In this document: piece after piece, positions 1 through 9,149 of the stretch
How the letters are laid out: each line of letters opens with the position of its first letter
How positions within the stretch are numbered: position 1 is the stretch's first letter
NCBI GenBank assembly: GCA_919902505.1
Contig: CAKKRE010000052.1
Location: 1-42,657, forward strand
Direction: 5' to 3'
Length of the DNA: 42,657 nucleotides
DNA from: Nitrospiraceae bacterium
GTDB taxonomy: Bacteria > Nitrospirota > Nitrospiria > Nitrospirales > Nitrospiraceae
The notes under the pieces: model-generated
Told to the model about the DNA's origin: nothing
The model's input: only the letters and a program-made list of their open reading frames with translations
Database searches by the model: none
Made by a program: the position numbers and the translations under genes

Positions 1-1275
1 AATCCATTTCTGCTTACCAGCGGGTTCGATCATAGGTTTGAGCAACAGGCTCGGAAGCGATTTTTTCAGATACCGATCACCTTGTCGAACATAGCCTGAC
101 TGGGTCACCGATGTCAGGAAGGAATAGATGGGAGCGCGGGCACTCGTGGGATCGTCTTCAAATTCATAGTTGAAGTCCGTGGACCGGACCAAACAGTCCT
201 TGTCTACATTGTCCTCTTCAGGGAAATGGTGAAACATGAGGACTCGCTGGCAGAGTCGGTAGGTACGGACTTCGAATCCAGATCGATACGAAGAAAAAGG
301 ATCTGGACGTGGTTTCCAGGCGTACTTCAGCGATCCATCCGCATTCTTCGCCGTCTCGTCGCTTGGCTTGGGTACATCGAGATCGCAATCGCCATAGTCG
401 AAAACCACTTGGAAGTACCATTTATCGTTCGAGGGAACTGTCGGCCAGGGAGCCGTTTCATCGAGATTTGGGAAGTATGGATTGTGGTTGCCGTACCGAA
501 TCTGTTTCAGATAGCGATTCGCCTTGCGCGAGTCGACGGAACGATTGCGCTCGTGGACCTGTGAGAGATCGACGTCATCGGAGTTTTCCGCCTTATACTG
601 ATAGACGATGACATTGCCCTTGTCGTCATAGCTCTCGCAGATGAGCCAGCTGAAGATACGTGTCGGGTCTGCCGGATCGGCAATGCGACTTTCTGAGGTT
701 TTGCCGTACCAGGTCGTGAGGTTGTCTCTGGAGATGGAGCGCCAGAAGGTGTCTGTCGGATCGGTTTGATTGGTCCAACGCTCAATGCGGGCGAAGAGGC
801 CCTCGATACGCGGGCGATACCGGCTGATTTGATAGGTTTGTCCCCCAACGGTCCTCGGCTCCAATTTCTCCCGTTCCCACTGTCCATTCTTCTTCACGAG
901 CAATGGAACGAGGTCTTCTGCCCCGGACAGGATGAAAACATCCGAATCGAGTGCATCCTGGTATTTTGGCAACCCCTTCTCCGTCTTGCGGGTGATGGAT
1001 GGTAGCGAGAGGTTCCATCCAAACCCGAATGGGCCGTTGCCGGCGCCGGAATCGTAGGAAAGAGAAAGCTGCGGGCCGAAGCCGGAGCGACCGGGGGACG
1101 TGGCAATCGGCACCGACGTGGAACCAGTGCCAGTGACCGGATTCGCCGCAAACTTCTCGCCCATTCCGCGAATCGCCCCACCGCCTTTCGGTAAGGTGAT
1201 GGAAGGCGCACTGACCTGAAAGGATTGCTCGGGCGCAGCTTTGCTAGAGGTGTCGCTGCTTCTTGTGTCAGACAT
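1..1275 (-). CDS. SpvB/TcB-type toxin complex B subunit, N-terminal part (runs off the left edge)
   Basis: The frame is open for 425 codons from ATG at 1275 to base 1 with no stop; I translated it codon by codon. Near residues 24-65 it carries the SpvB/TcaC N-terminal signature: PSITLPKGGGAIRGMGEKF, then TGTGSTSVPIATSPGRSGFG and LSYDSGAGNGPFGFGW. These are typical of B subunits of insecticidal Tc toxins and related secreted YD/RHS-type proteins. In that family the SpvB region forms part of a hollow shell that, with a C subunit, encloses a toxic domain; that role is inferred here. A weak Shine-Dalgarno (GAGG) lies 7 nt before the ATG. Full-length B subunits exceed 1000 residues, so most of the gene lies outside. 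Whether A and C subunits accompany it cannot be seen. Confidence 0.88.
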   Translation of the reverse strand, partial: MSDTRSSDTSSKAAPEQSFQVSAPSITLPKGGGAIRGMGEKFAANPVTGTGSTSVPIATSPGRSGFGPQLSLSYDSGAGNGPFGFGWNLSLPSITRKTEKGLPKYQDALDSDVFILSGAEDLVPLLVKKNGQWEREKLEPRTVGGQTYQISRYRPRIEGLFARIERWTNQTDPTDTFWRSISRDNLTTWYGKTSESRIADPADPTRIFSWLICESYDDKGNVIVYQYKAENSDDVDLSQVHERNRSVDSRKANRYLKQIRYGNHNPYFPNLDETAPWPTVPSNDKWYFQVVFDYGDCDLDVPKPSDETAKNADGSLKYAWKPRPDPFSSYRSGFEVRTYRLCQRVLMFHHFPEEDNVDKDCLVRSTDFNYEFEDDPTSARAPIYSFLTSVTQSGYVRQGDRYLKKSLPSLLLKPMIEPAGKQKWI

Positions 1276-1333
1276 TAATAAGCCTCATACAAGACCAAGG
1301 GAAACCGGGCGCCAAGGTGCATCAATACCTGGG

Positions 1334-1369
1334 TCTCGACATTGAAATGCATGCATTTCAATGTCGAGA
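1334..1369. repeat. 36-bp perfect palindrome upstream of the SpvB/TcB gene
   Basis: Both strands read the same over 36 bases, centred on TGCATGCA-like sequence at 1351/1352, with arms beginning TCTCGACATTGAAATGC. There is no spacer and no T-run on either side, so it is not a normal terminator. It lies about 60 bp upstream of the toxin-like start codon, where an operator could sit. An assembly fold-back is an alternative. Confidence 0.85.
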
Positions 1370-1789
1370 GTCGGATCGGTTTCAGGCTCTGTTCACACAA
1401 GTTTGCTTTGATGAGAGACTGGGAAGCACGATCCATTCCCTTCGTGAGCACCTCAGCGTCATTTCCACCATAAGTTCGCTTACTTTCAGCGCATATATTT
1501 TTTTACATACATTTTCGTCTGATAACATCGACTACGTAGACCTGGATAACTGTATCCAGCTAGATACTTAGGTGTACCCAAAAGGATTCATACACGATCT
1601 ACAGTCATGCTCTGTGCCAGGTCGAGACACAGAGAGTATGCTTGGGTGTTATCGAGTGGGGGCCGCATCTGGCAATTGGATAAAATTGGCGGGAAAGGAT
1701 CGGAAAAGTCGATCACTCTGAGCTTTGGCAGGAAAGAACCTCGTTCATTGATGAGAAGAAGTATTTACTCCATTCCGAACGATAAACAG
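1370..1789. other. Gene-free, AT-richer stretch
   Basis: No reading frame here has a recognisable product or a good ribosome binding site. The stretch is visibly richer in A and T than its neighbours, especially 1485-1535. A small inverted repeat (CTGGATA, 4-nt loop, TATCCAG) lies at 1542-1559. It probably holds the promoter of the leftward toxin-like gene, but I could not place one with confidence. Confidence 0.5.
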
Positions 1790-1823
1790 CGAGGGGGATG
1801 CAGCATCAGCTGCATCCCCCTCG
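1790..1823 (-). terminator. Rho-independent-like terminator of nrdJ
   Basis: A 15-bp perfect stem (CGAGGGGGATGCAGC and its complement) closes a 4-nt loop, 37 bp past the nrdJ stop codon. On the minus strand it is followed by a short weak T-rich run (CTGTTTAT). Stem strength and position fit termination of nrdJ; the T-run is imperfect. Confidence 0.7.
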
Positions 1824-1859
1824 GCTTCAGGCCCACGCGGCGTTGGTTGTCTTAGGATG

Positions 1860-4800
1860 TTATGAACACCCGCTCGTCTCTCCGCAGCTCATGCATTTGA
1901 GGCAGGTTCCATTCCGCACCAGGGTGAACTGTTTACAATTCTGACAGGGGTCGCCTTCGTAGCCTTTTTCTTTGGCCTCCTGGCGTACCGAAGTGACGGT
2001 GACGGTCTCACGCTTCAGTTCCACCTTGTGCGCGACGCTGCCGTTGCCCGGCCTGTGACTATGGCCGTTGCCGCCGTTCATCCCGCCCCGCCGCACGGGC
2101 AGATGTTCGGTGAGGATCGACGACTTGGCGAGCGCGGTCATATCCGCCTCTTCATCCACGCATTCCGGATCCTGCTCATCTTTCTTCATCGAGTCCATGC
2201 GCAGGTCCTCTTCACGCACCTGCGACAGATCGGTCCGTTCCAGATAGGTGATCGCGAGTTCGCGGAAGATGTAGTCGATGATCGACGTGGCCATCTTGAT
2301 GCGATCGTTCAGTTTCACCGGCCCGTTCGGCTCGAAGCGCGTAAACACGAAGGCTTCGACGAACTCCTCCAGCGGCACGCCGTGCTGCAGGCCGAGCGAA
2401 ATGGCGATGGCGAAGTTGTTCATCAAGCTACGGAAGGCGGCGCCTTCCTTATGCATATCGAGGAAGATTTCGCCGAGCGTCCCGTCCTCATATTCGCCGG
2501 TGCGAAGATAGAGTTTGTGACCGCCGATGATGGCCTTCTGCGTGTACCCGCTGCGCCGTGCCGGGAGCGACCGACGTTTATGGAGGTAGCGAACCAGCAC
2601 GCGCTCGGCCACCTTCTCAGCCACGGTCATGACGCTGGGCGTCGCTTCCGCACCCTTGCCGCTGTCGGACGAGGCATTCAGCGGTTGGCTCAGCTTCGAC
2701 CCGTCGCGATAGAGGGCCACGGCCTTGACCATGCTCTTCCACGCGAACAGATACGCCGCCTTCACATCTTCCAGCGTGGCATCGGCCGGCATGTTGATGG
2801 TCTTGCTGATCGCGCCGCTGATGAACGGTTGCGCCGCCGCCATCATGCGGATATGCGCATCGACGGCGATATATCGCTGACCGATCCTGCCGCAACGATT
2901 GGCGCAATCGAAGATCGGCAGGTGCTCGAGCTTGAGGTGGGGCGCGCCCTCGACCGTCATGGTGCCGCAGCAATAATCGTTCGCGGCCGCCACATCTTCC
3001 TGGGTAAAGCCCAGGTGCTTGAGCATGTTGAAGGTCGGGTCCGCCAGCTGCGCCTCGCTGATGCCCAGTTTCTGCCGGCAGAAGTCTTCTCCCAACGTAT
3101 ACTTGTTGAAGACGAACTGGATTTCGAACGCCTGCGCCAACGATCCTTCCAGCCGCTCCAGCGCCGCATCGTCGAAACCCTTTTGACGCAACACCTCGTG
3201 ATTGATGAAGGGCGCGCCTTGTAAGGTTTGATGTCCCGCGCAATAGGCCCCGATGTCCCTGATCTGGGCATCGGTGTACCCGAGCGCCTGCAAGGCCGGC
3301 GGCAGACTCTGGTTGACGATCTTAAAGTACCCGCCGCCCGCCAGTTTCTTGAACTTGACCAGGGCGAAATCCGGTTCAATGCCGGTCGTATCGCAATCCA
3401 TGACCAGTCCGATCGTGCCGGTCGGGGCGATGACGGTCACCTGTGCGTTGCGGAATCCATAGGCCGCGCCCAATTCCAAGGCGCGATCCCAGGCGCGTCG
3501 CGCCGCCAGCAACATGGCCGGCGGACAATGCTCCGGCTGAATTGAGGTCGGCAGAATCGTGAGGCCTTCATACTCCTCATGCGCCGCGCTGTACGCCGCC
3601 CGCCGGTGATTCCGGATGACGCGCAACATCGATTCACGGTTCTTGTTGTAGCTTGGGAACGGGCCGATCTCCGCCGCCATTTCCGCCGAGGTCGCGTACG
3701 ACTCGCCGGTCATGATCGCCGTGACGGCGCCGCAGATCGCCGTCGCTTTCGGTGAATCGTAGGGGATGCTCTGCTTCATGAGGATGGTGCCGAGGTTGGC
3801 ATACCCCAATCCCAGCGTCCGGTACTCATAACTCTTCTGCGCGATCGCGCGACTGGGGAACGAGGCCATCAACACGCTGATTTCCAGCGCCACGGTCCAC
3901 AAACGCACCGCATGGCGGAACGAATCCAGGTCGAACTCCCCTTCCACATTAAAAAACTTGGACAGGTTCAATGAGGCCAGGTTGCACGCCGTGTCGTCCA
4001 GGAACATGTATTCGGAACAGGGGTTGGAGGCGTTGATCCGCCCGTCTTCCGGGCAGGTGTGCCACTCATTGATCGTCGTATCGTATTGAGTTCCGGGATC
4101 GGCACAGATCCAGGCCGCCCAGGCGATCTTGTCCCAGAGGTCCCGGGCCTTGAGCGTCTTGCTGATCTTGCCGTCGATCCGGCGGCGCAATTCCCAGTCG
4201 CCATCCCGCTCCAACGCGTCGAAGAACCCGTTCGGGATTCGCACGCTGTTGTTGGAGTTCTGCCCCGAGACCGTCTGGTAGGCCTTGCCGTCCCAGTTGG
4301 TGTCATACTCGTGGAAGACAAAGTGCGTGTAGCCCTGCTTCGCATAATCGAACATGCGATGGATATAGGCCTCCGGCACCATGTCGCGCCGGGCCGCCGT
4401 CACGGCATCCCGCAACAGCTGGTTCTTCTTCATGTCCAATTCGACCTGCCCCAAGCCCTGCGCATCCACCAACAGGCAGGCCTTGAGCACGGCGTTCAGC
4501 CGTTGCGCGCAAATCTTGGAGCCGGTGACCATGGCGGCCACCTTCTGCTCTTCGACGACTTTCCAGTCGATGAACTCTTCGATATCCGGGTGGTCGAGGT
4601 CCAGGCAGACCATCTTGGCTGCGCGCCTGGTCGTCCCGCCGGACTTGATCGCCCCGGCCGCACGATCACCGATCTTTAGGAACGACATAAGGCCGGACGA
4701 GCGGCCGCCGCCCGACAAGGATTCACCGTCTCCGCGCAACCGCGAGAAGTTGGTGCCGGTGCCGGAGCCGTATTTGAAGAGCCGCGCCTCACGGACCCAG

Positions 4801-6506
4801 AGGTCCATGATGCCGTTCTCATTGACCAGGTCGTCTTCAATGGATTGGATAAAGCAGTTATGAACCACCACGTTGTTCGACAGGTACTGTCCGCTGGCGG
4901 TCTGAATGTCATAGACGGGCTGTACGCCGAGGGCCTCAATGCGAAGGATCGTCTCTTCCCGCAAGCCGGGAAGATCTTTGCCCGGAAAATCCAGCGAACA
5001 TGCCCGGTCCAGCTTGATTCGCTTCTCTTCCGAAATAAACCCGATCAACTCACGGAAACGCTGCCTCGCACCGGCGTACCCGATCGACACAAAGTACGGC
5101 ACACGGCGGTTACTCCGCGTTTCCACGCCTCGTTGCACCCTGGCATAGATGCCAAGATTGAGCAGCAGGGCTTGCACATCGCGCGCGAGGTCCGGCGAAA
5201 CGGTCGTCAACACCACGTCGGACGTCCGGGATCGTCGAGACCTCAAGCGAACCGTGCCGTCTGCCTGGAACAGGGCCCGCACGTATGCGGTCTGCGCTTC
5301 TCGACCCGCCTGTCTCAGCTTCGCCGGGATCGTCACATCCTCCTTCGGGCCACGGAGGAGGTCGTATTGCTCCACGAACGGCCTGAGGACCTCCCCATAC
5401 AGCCGGATGCGCCGCACATCCAAACCCGGCGTGTGAGTCTCGACAGACCGGACGTGATAGTGCACATCGGGAAATACGCGCTGAACCCGCTCCTGGAGGA
5501 AGTGGAACTCATCCTTATCGATCGTCATGAATTCCACTGTGAGGCTCCGATTGGTCCCCTGTTGGTACTGCCCCACAAACCCGTCGCCGTGCAGCCAGCC
5601 GACCAATGCCGCCTCATCCTCCGCTTTGGCATCGTGACGAACGACCACCTCTGTGGCGGTGGAAAGCTCCATCCGCATTCCAGGCGCCAGAGCGTCCACC
5701 CGACTCCATCCGCCGCGCGACCGACGCACCGACTTGGCCCACACCAGATGATCAGCCGTGGCATCGATGCAGACCCCGTTCTTGAGCATGATTCGGAATA
5801 CCGGCTTGGCTCCATTGTCCTTGACCGCAAGCACTTGGGTGATTCCCTTGCCGTCAAGGCTCCCGTCGAATACGGTGAGCCCAATCAGCCGTCGGCTCAC
5901 GATGTCGCCAATGGGGATCGGACCTTCCGGAGTGGAAATCAGCGCATCGTACGGCTGGCAGGCGTGCGGTTGCGGATGCTCGAAGGCATTCGTCGCTCTG
6001 ACTACCTCGCCCAGTTTGGGATCGACATAGAAGTGGCCCTGCGCCGGCCCCGAGAGCCCGTAGGCATAGTGCAACCCGGTATTAAACCACTGCGGGCTGT
6101 TGGGGGCGGCCATTTGATAGGCCAGCATGTAGCACATCTCGTCGTGGAAGGCGGTCGCGTCTTCCGGCGTCTTGAAATAGCCGTGATTTTTGCCCCAGAA
6201 GGTCCAGCAACCGGCCAGCCGGTTGAACACCTGGCGGGAGTCGCGCTCCCCGCCGAGCACGGGCTTGCCTGCGGCGTCCACCACCGGCGTGCCGTCCTCA
6301 TGGACTTGCGGGACTCCGGCCTTCCGGAAATATTTTTGCGCCAGAATATCGATCGCCAGTTGCGTCCAATGTTCCGGGATATCGATATGGTCTAATTTAA
6401 ACACGGTCGATCCGTCGGGATTGCGGATCTCCGAGGAACGTTTTACGAACGCAAGACCCTCATAGGGGCTCTGCCCACGCTTGGTGAATCTTCGTTCAAT
6501 CCTCAC
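1860..6506 (-). CDS. nrdJ: Vitamin B12-dependent (class II) ribonucleotide reductase with intein
   Basis: Reduces ribonucleotides to deoxyribonucleotides using adenosylcobalamin to make a thiyl radical, so it works with or without oxygen. The frame encodes 1548 residues; removing a 368-residue intein (residues 183-550) leaves about 1180, the usual NrdJ size. Visible motifs are ACFIQS at the splice junction, [16 protein letters not shown], the NPCSE radical-cysteine loop, APTGTIG, and a C-terminal CQNC/CMSC cysteine ribbon. The start is a GTG at 6506, chosen for a strong GAAGGAGG Shine-Dalgarno 5-6 nt upstream. Two NrdR-like boxes overlap the promoter about 140 bp upstream, and a hairpin terminator lies downstream. 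It stands alone, as expected for a reductase that needs no NrdB partner. Confidence 0.97.
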   Translation of the reverse strand: MRIERRFTKRGQSPYEGLAFVKRSSEIRNPDGSTVFKLDHIDIPEHWTQLAIDILAQKYFRKAGVPQVHEDGTPVVDAAGKPVLGGERDSRQVFNRLAGCWTFWGKNHGYFKTPEDATAFHDEMCYMLAYQMAAPNSPQWFNTGLHYAYGLSGPAQGHFYVDPKLGEVVRATNAFEHPQPHACQPYDALISTPEGPIPIGDIVSRRLIGLTVFDGSLDGKGITQVLAVKDNGAKPVFRIMLKNGVCIDATADHLVWAKSVRRSRGGWSRVDALAPGMRMELSTATEVVVRHDAKAEDEAALVGWLHGDGFVGQYQQGTNRSLTVEFMTIDKDEFHFLQERVQRVFPDVHYHVRSVETHTPGLDVRRIRLYGEVLRPFVEQYDLLRGPKEDVTIPAKLRQAGREAQTAYVRALFQADGTVRLRSRRSRTSDVVLTTVSPDLARDVQALLLNLGIYARVQRGVETRSNRRVPYFVSIGYAGARQRFRELIGFISEEKRIKLDRACSLDFPGKDLPGLREETILRIEALGVQPVYDIQTASGQYLSNNVVVHNCFIQSIEDDLVNENGIMDLWVREARLFKYGSGTGTNFSRLRGDGESLSGGGRSSGLMSFLKIGDRAAGAIKSGGTTRRAAKMVCLDLDHPDIEEFIDWKVVEEQKVAAMVTGSKICAQRLNAVLKACLLVDAQGLGQVELDMKKNQLLRDAVTAARRDMVPEAYIHRMFDYAKQGYTHFVFHEYDTNWDGKAYQTVSGQNSNNSVRIPNGFFDALERDGDWELRRRIDGKISKTLKARDLWDKIAWAAWICADPGTQYDTTINEWHTCPEDGRINASNPCSEYMFLDDTACNLASLNLSKFFNVEGEFDLDSFRHAVRLWTVALEISVLMASFPSRAIAQKSYEYRTLGLGYANLGTILMKQSIPYDSPKATAICGAVTAIMTGESYATSAEMAAEIGPFPSYNKNRESMLRVIRNHRRAAYSAAHEEYEGLTILPTSIQPEHCPPAMLLAARRAWDRALELGAAYGFRNAQVTVIAPTGTIGLVMDCDTTGIEPDFALVKFKKLAGGGYFKIVNQSLPPALQALGYTDAQIRDIGAYCAGHQTLQGAPFINHEVLRQKGFDDAALERLEGSLAQAFEIQFVFNKYTLGEDFCRQKLGISEAQLADPTFNMLKHLGFTQEDVAAANDYCCGTMTVEGAPHLKLEHLPIFDCANRCGRIGQRYIAVDAHIRMMAAAQPFISGAISKTINMPADATLEDVKAAYLFAWKSMVKAVALYRDGSKLSQPLNASSDSGKGAEATPSVMTVAEKVAERVLVRYLHKRRSLPARRSGYTQKAIIGGHKLYLRTGEYEDGTLGEIFLDMHKEGAAFRSLMNNFAIAISLGLQHGVPLEEFVEAFVFTRFEPNGPVKLNDRIKMATSIIDYIFRELAITYLERTDLSQVREEDLRMDSMKKDEQDPECVDEEADMTALAKSSILTEHLPVRRGGMNGGNGHSHRPGNGSVAHKVELKRETVTVTSVRQEAKEKGYEGDPCQNCKQFTLVRNGTCLKCMSCGETSGCS
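4857..5960 (-). mobile_element. Intein with LAGLIDADG homing endonuclease inside nrdJ
   Basis: Protein splicing element of 368 residues. It begins at Cys183 ([13 protein letters not shown], block A), has the block B histidine in [10 protein letters not shown], and ends in VVVHN followed by Cys551 as the +1 nucleophile. Two LAGLIDADG-type motifs are present, [10 protein letters not shown] (about residues 301-310) and [10 protein letters not shown] (about 408-417), so the homing endonuclease looks complete. Splicing would join HA to CFIQS and restore the conserved ACFIQS active-site segment. All expected splicing residues are present, so I expect it to be active. Confidence 0.95.
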
Positions 6507-6640
6507 TGGTTCCTCCTTCGGCAGGTGCGAAACGTTCGGTACAGAGAACGGTCGGCGATGATGTGTCGGGGTGTGATTGGAAAAGACGGGTTCTTAACGG
6601 AGTCAATTTCTTTCGGAACCGCTCTCCCACAACCGCATAC

Positions 6641-6687
6641 CTACTAGATATAGTGATCCATTTTTTTTGTCAAACAAAATGTTGTGG
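6641..6687 (-). promoter_or_regulatory. Tandem NrdR-like boxes overlapping the nrdJ promoter
   Basis: Two 16-bp sites, 6641-6656 and 6672-6687, each match 12 of 16 positions of the NrdR box consensus (acaCwAtATaTwGtgt), including the CwA and TwG core. They start 31 bp apart, the spacing by about three helical turns known for NrdR box pairs. On the minus strand a TTGACA -35 lies at 6668-6673 and a TATATC/TATCTA -10 at 6645-6652, so one box covers each promoter element. NrdR represses ribonucleotide reductase genes when dATP is high; the nrdR gene itself is not in this window. Confidence 0.72.
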
Positions 6688-6837
6688 CACACCTGTGATT
6701 AATGGGGATAAGCTGGTGATAGCGCCGACGCCAGACTTGATGCTGGTTTTATTCATTTTCCGCAGAGTTATCCACAGCGATTCAGAGGCTGTGGAAGGAG
6801 GTTTTTCACAAGAGGGCGAGAAAATTTCTGGCACAGG

Positions 6838-7212
6838 CTAAAAAGCCAGCCGACCGACCTTTAATGTCGCCTCCTCGACCCCTCGTAAGGGCACAAATTG
6901 ACCGGCCACCCCCAATACCAATACCGGTTGGTCCAGCACATTGGTTTCGAAGAAACTGAGCAGGCCCCAGTCATTCCTCGTGGTGTTCGGCCGGACAACG
7001 CCCTCCACGAGTTTGGGGCCTTGCGCGCGAAAGACGGCCTTGATGAGGTCGCGTTCGTGACGCGGCCCGGACTGGTCCATCTTTTCGATTTCGGCCACCA
7101 GGCGGGCTTCGACAAAATGCACGTAGGCATCCATCGTGGGATTGGTCGCCGCCAGCCCTATGGCGATCAGGAGGCCTGCCACCAACCCGGCCAATTTCAG
7201 GTTACTCATCAT
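6838..7212 (-). CDS. DUF4359 family protein
   Basis: A 124-residue protein with an N-terminal hydrophobic helix (about residues 5-22), either a membrane anchor or uncleaved signal. It then has the NPTMDAYVHF segment and the RNDWGLLSFFET segment that resembles the conserved core of DUF4359. Members are small, membrane-anchored or exported, and of unknown function. It lies on the same strand as nrdJ, but the nrdJ promoter separates them, so I do not think they form an operon. The start at 7212 has AAGGGA upstream; a second Met follows immediately and could be used instead. Confidence 0.7.
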   Translation of the reverse strand: MMSNLKLAGLVAGLLIAIGLAATNPTMDAYVHFVEARLVAEIEKMDQSGPRHERDLIKAVFRAQGPKLVEGVVRPNTTRNDWGLLSFFETNVLDQPVLVLGVAGQFVPLRGVEEATLKVGRLAF

Positions 7213-7333
7213 GTCCCTTTGTCGAGGGCAGTACGCACGGGCTTCATCTCCGTCGAGACCACAGTCTGGCGGTTTGACAGATTGGACCCCATCCGTTTAG
7301 CTTACGCCCGATTTCTGAGGAATGGAACCCTCA

Positions 7334-7408
7334 CCCGGACTTGAGAGCAGCCCCGGCAGGCTTCGCTCTCAACGCCTCGCGGCGGCATTCATGCATGATC
7401 CGGGCTGG
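7334..7408. repeat. Decayed, shortened copy of the 175-bp MITE
   Basis: The ends resemble the intact copies at 10217-10391 and 32929-33103: CACCCGGACTT on the left and CGCCTCGCGGCGGCATTCAT...ATCCGGGCTGG on the right. Most of the middle is missing and the flanking TA is not preserved. It lies just upstream of the small membrane protein gene. Confidence 0.55.
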
Positions 7409-7451
7409 CTGATTCGATCGCACTGGTTCGACGGTAACGGAAGGAGCGCCT

Positions 7452-7745
7452 ATGTTCGTGTGGAGTAAACGCCTGGTGACAGCCCTCCTGGCAGGGTTCG
7501 TCCTGCTTATCGGAGTCTTTCTCATTCAGGGAGAGCCGGAATCGGCCAGCGGCTTGAAGATTCACACCACGCGCTGGATGGCCATGAATTACATCGGCCT
7601 GCTCGTGTGGATCTTTATCTGGATGTTCGATCAAGCCCGCGTGCGGGGGAAAAACGTGCTGCTCTGGCTGCTGCCGTTCGCGCTGGCACCGCTGCCGACC
7701 CTGATGCTGTTCATTTTGTTTTTACAGAGGAAGGTGAAGTCATAG
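7452..7745 (+). CDS. Small integral membrane protein, unknown function
   Basis: A 97-residue protein with three likely membrane helices: residues 8-25, about 45-60 (YIGLLVWIFIWMF) and about 70-91 (LLWLLPFALAPLPTLMLFILFL). It has a short basic C-terminus (QRKVKS). I recognise no family. A GGAAGGAG Shine-Dalgarno lies upstream. The last 70 codons are repeated almost exactly at 8443-8654 with one substitution in about 212 bp, so the gene was recently part of a local duplication. It converges on the brnTA operon. Confidence 0.75.
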   Translation: MFVWSKRLVTALLAGFVLLIGVFLIQGEPESASGLKIHTTRWMAMNYIGLLVWIFIWMFDQARVRGKNVLLWLLPFALAPLPTLMLFILFLQRKVKS

Positions 7746-7816
7746 CAGGCGGCTGAACCTGCCTACCAAAGCACGAAGGAGAGGCGACACAGCCGCTGAT
7801 CGACGGCTGCCTCTCA

Positions 7817-7843
7817 GTTCGTGAGCTCAGCTAGCTCACGAAC
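7817..7843. terminator. Stem-loop between convergent genes
   Basis: An 11-bp perfect stem (GTTCGTGAGCT and its complement) with a 5-nt loop lies between the membrane protein gene and the 3' end of brnA. No T-run follows on either strand. A role as a bidirectional transcription stop is inferred from position only. Confidence 0.4.
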
Positions 7844-7851
7844 GTTCTGAG

Positions 7852-8070
7852 TTACGAGGCCCACCTCAAATCAAGCTTCTTTTGACTGAGCGCACAATCT
7901 CGCAGATACAAATTGATGAGGTTCTGATACGGCATCCCGATCTCATCGGCCAACCCCTTGAAATAGGCCACGGTCGTTTTGTCCAATCGAATCGTAATGG
8001 GCTGTTTCAACTGCTTACGATATGGATTGCGCTGCCCCTTCATCTTTGAGAAATCATACTGTGCTCTCAT
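7852..8070 (-). CDS. brnA: BrnA family antitoxin
   Basis: A 72-residue protein matching BrnA: YDFSKMKGQRNPYRKQLK at the N-terminus, then a ribbon-helix-helix region (QPITIRLDKTTVAYFKGLADE, MPYQNLINLYLRDC). BrnA binds and neutralises BrnT and represses their shared promoter through its DNA-binding fold. The start is 3 nt after the brnT stop, giving the usual toxin-first BrnTA operon. The 3' third of the gene is repeated at 8773-8883 as a decayed copy. Confidence 0.92.
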   Translation of the reverse strand: MRAQYDFSKMKGQRNPYRKQLKQPITIRLDKTTVAYFKGLADEIGMPYQNLINLYLRDCALSQKKLDLRWAS

Positions 8071-8073
8071 ACG

Positions 8074-8373
8074 TCACCTCCCATAGTGCTCGCGCTCCTG
8101 TCGTGTCGCTTTTCTGGCTGAAATAATCCGGATGACGGCATCACGCTCTCGATAGCAGTGACAGACGACCAGGATGCGGAGCGTGAAACTCAGGCCCAAC
8201 ATGAGAAAACGATCCTCGTCCTCCGAATGATCCGGATCGTAGAATCGCAGCGCATGGTCGTCTAGGAATACCGACTGCGCCTCCTCGAACGAGACACCGT
8301 GCTTCCGAATATTCTGTCGACTTTTCTTCTCATCCCACTCGAAACGAATGTCACCCATGCGTACAGTGTACAT
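8074..8373 (-). CDS. brnT: BrnT family ribonuclease toxin
   Basis: A 99-residue protein with the BrnT signatures FEWDEKKSRQNIRKHGVSFEEAQSVF and YDPDHSEDEDRFLMLG, followed by RVLVVCHCYRE-like and IIRIISARKATRQEREHYGR-like segments. BrnT is a RelE-fold ribonuclease that blocks translation until BrnA binds it. All conserved blocks are present, so it should be active. An internal Met (MGDIRFEWDE) could be the real start. A 29-bp piece of this gene recurs at 9150-9178. Confidence 0.93.
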   Translation of the reverse strand: MYTVRMGDIRFEWDEKKSRQNIRKHGVSFEEAQSVFLDDHALRFYDPDHSEDEDRFLMLGLSFTLRILVVCHCYRERDAVIRIISARKATRQEREHYGR

Positions 8374-8442
8374 ATTTTGAGCGCATGGCTCAATCCGTGA
8401 CTTACGGTCTGCCAGCTAACCACTATGGAATCGAAGCATCCG

Positions 8443-8656
8443 GGGAGAGTCGGAATCGGCCAGCGGCTTGAAGATTCACACCACGCGCTGGATGGCCATG
8501 AATTACATCGGCCTGCTCGTGTGGATCTTTATCTGGATGTTCGATCAAGCCCGCGTGCGGGGGAAAAACGTGCTGCTCTGGCTGCTGCCGTTCGCGCTGG
8601 CACCGCTGCCGACCCTGATGCTGTTCATTTTGTTTTTACAGAGGAAGGTGAAGTAG
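8443..8656 (+). pseudogene. 5'-truncated duplicate of the small membrane protein gene
   Basis: Positions 8443-8654 repeat 7529-7740 with a single substitution (C at 7536, T at 8450). The copy lacks the first 26 or so codons, including the first membrane helix and the ribosome binding site. An ATG at 8468 could still open a 62-codon frame. Near-identity means the duplication is recent or gene-converted. Confidence 0.85.
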
Positions 8657-8772
8657 GAGGAGAATACTGAACCAGCCTGGCGGATCACGGCGGGGATGGC
8701 GGCACGGTCGCTGCAGGCGCGGTGGCATCATCGATTGTGAGTTCAGCCGGCACGTGCCTAAGGTCATGCTAG
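8655..8772. other. Intergenic remnant between the duplicated pieces
   Basis: It is only loosely similar to 7741-7850, the corresponding spacer of the original copy, and lacks its stem-loop. No gene seen. Confidence 0.4.
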
Positions 8773-8883
8773 GTTACGAGGCCCACCTCAAATCAAGCTT
8801 CTTCTGATTCAGCGCACAATCTCGCAGGTACAAATTAATCAGATTCTGATACGGCATCCCGATTTCATCGGCCAACCCCTTGG
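8773..8883 (-). pseudogene. Decayed duplicate of the brnA 3' end
   Basis: Matches 7851-7961 (offset 922) with about ten substitutions. It covers roughly the last 36 codons of brnA plus the stop region. At 8883 the similarity jumps directly to brnT sequence (GGTCGTCTAG), so about 295 bp spanning the rest of brnA and the end of brnT has been deleted. Confidence 0.8.
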
Positions 8884-8891
8884 TCGTCTAG

Positions 8892-9149
8892 CAGGCTGCG
8901 GAAACACTCGATGGGTGCGCAATACATGACGATCCACTCATGCGCCGTGTCGGTATGACAATAACCCGCAGGATGCGCAAAAAGGCCGTCCAGCAAGGCC
9001 GCGGCAAGCGAAGAGGCGAATCGTACTCGCGCCGTACGGTGAGCCCCTGAGGTTCACGACGCGCGGAATAACGCGCGTCACGTTTGTGAACGCCGCCGAG
9101 CCGGCAGTGTCTTGCGAGAACGCCGCTGGCGGACTGTTTCCGCATCCTG
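8892..9149. mobile_element. MITE-like element with CTAG target duplication
   Basis: A 258-bp insertion splits a brnT-like remnant. CTAG flanks both ends (8888-8891 and 9150-9153), and fusing the flanks restores the brnT sequence GGTCGTCTAGGAATACC. The ends are inverted repeats (CAGGCTGCGGAAACAC on the left, CTGTTTCCGCATCCTG on the right). A second left-end motif begins at 8968, so the outer 76 bp may be a nested or earlier piece. It shares GGCCGTCCAGCAAGGCC and GAACGCCGCTGG with the element at 23767-23891. CTAG fits the YTAR target duplication of the IS5 group; it encodes no transposase. Confidence 0.78.

Noticed and set aside
2028..3224. A 398-codon plus-strand frame opposite nrdJ
   Set aside because: Shadow of the NrdJ coding frame; no motif or ribosome site.
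4845..6395. A 516-codon open frame on the plus strand opposite the nrdJ intein
   Set aside because: It is antisense to a fully supported coding region, is His/Arg/Leu-rich as expected for a GC-rich shadow frame, and shows no domain.
6563..6841. A 92-codon plus-strand frame over the nrdJ promoter
   Set aside because: It crosses the NrdR boxes and promoter, has no ribosome site and no recognisable product.
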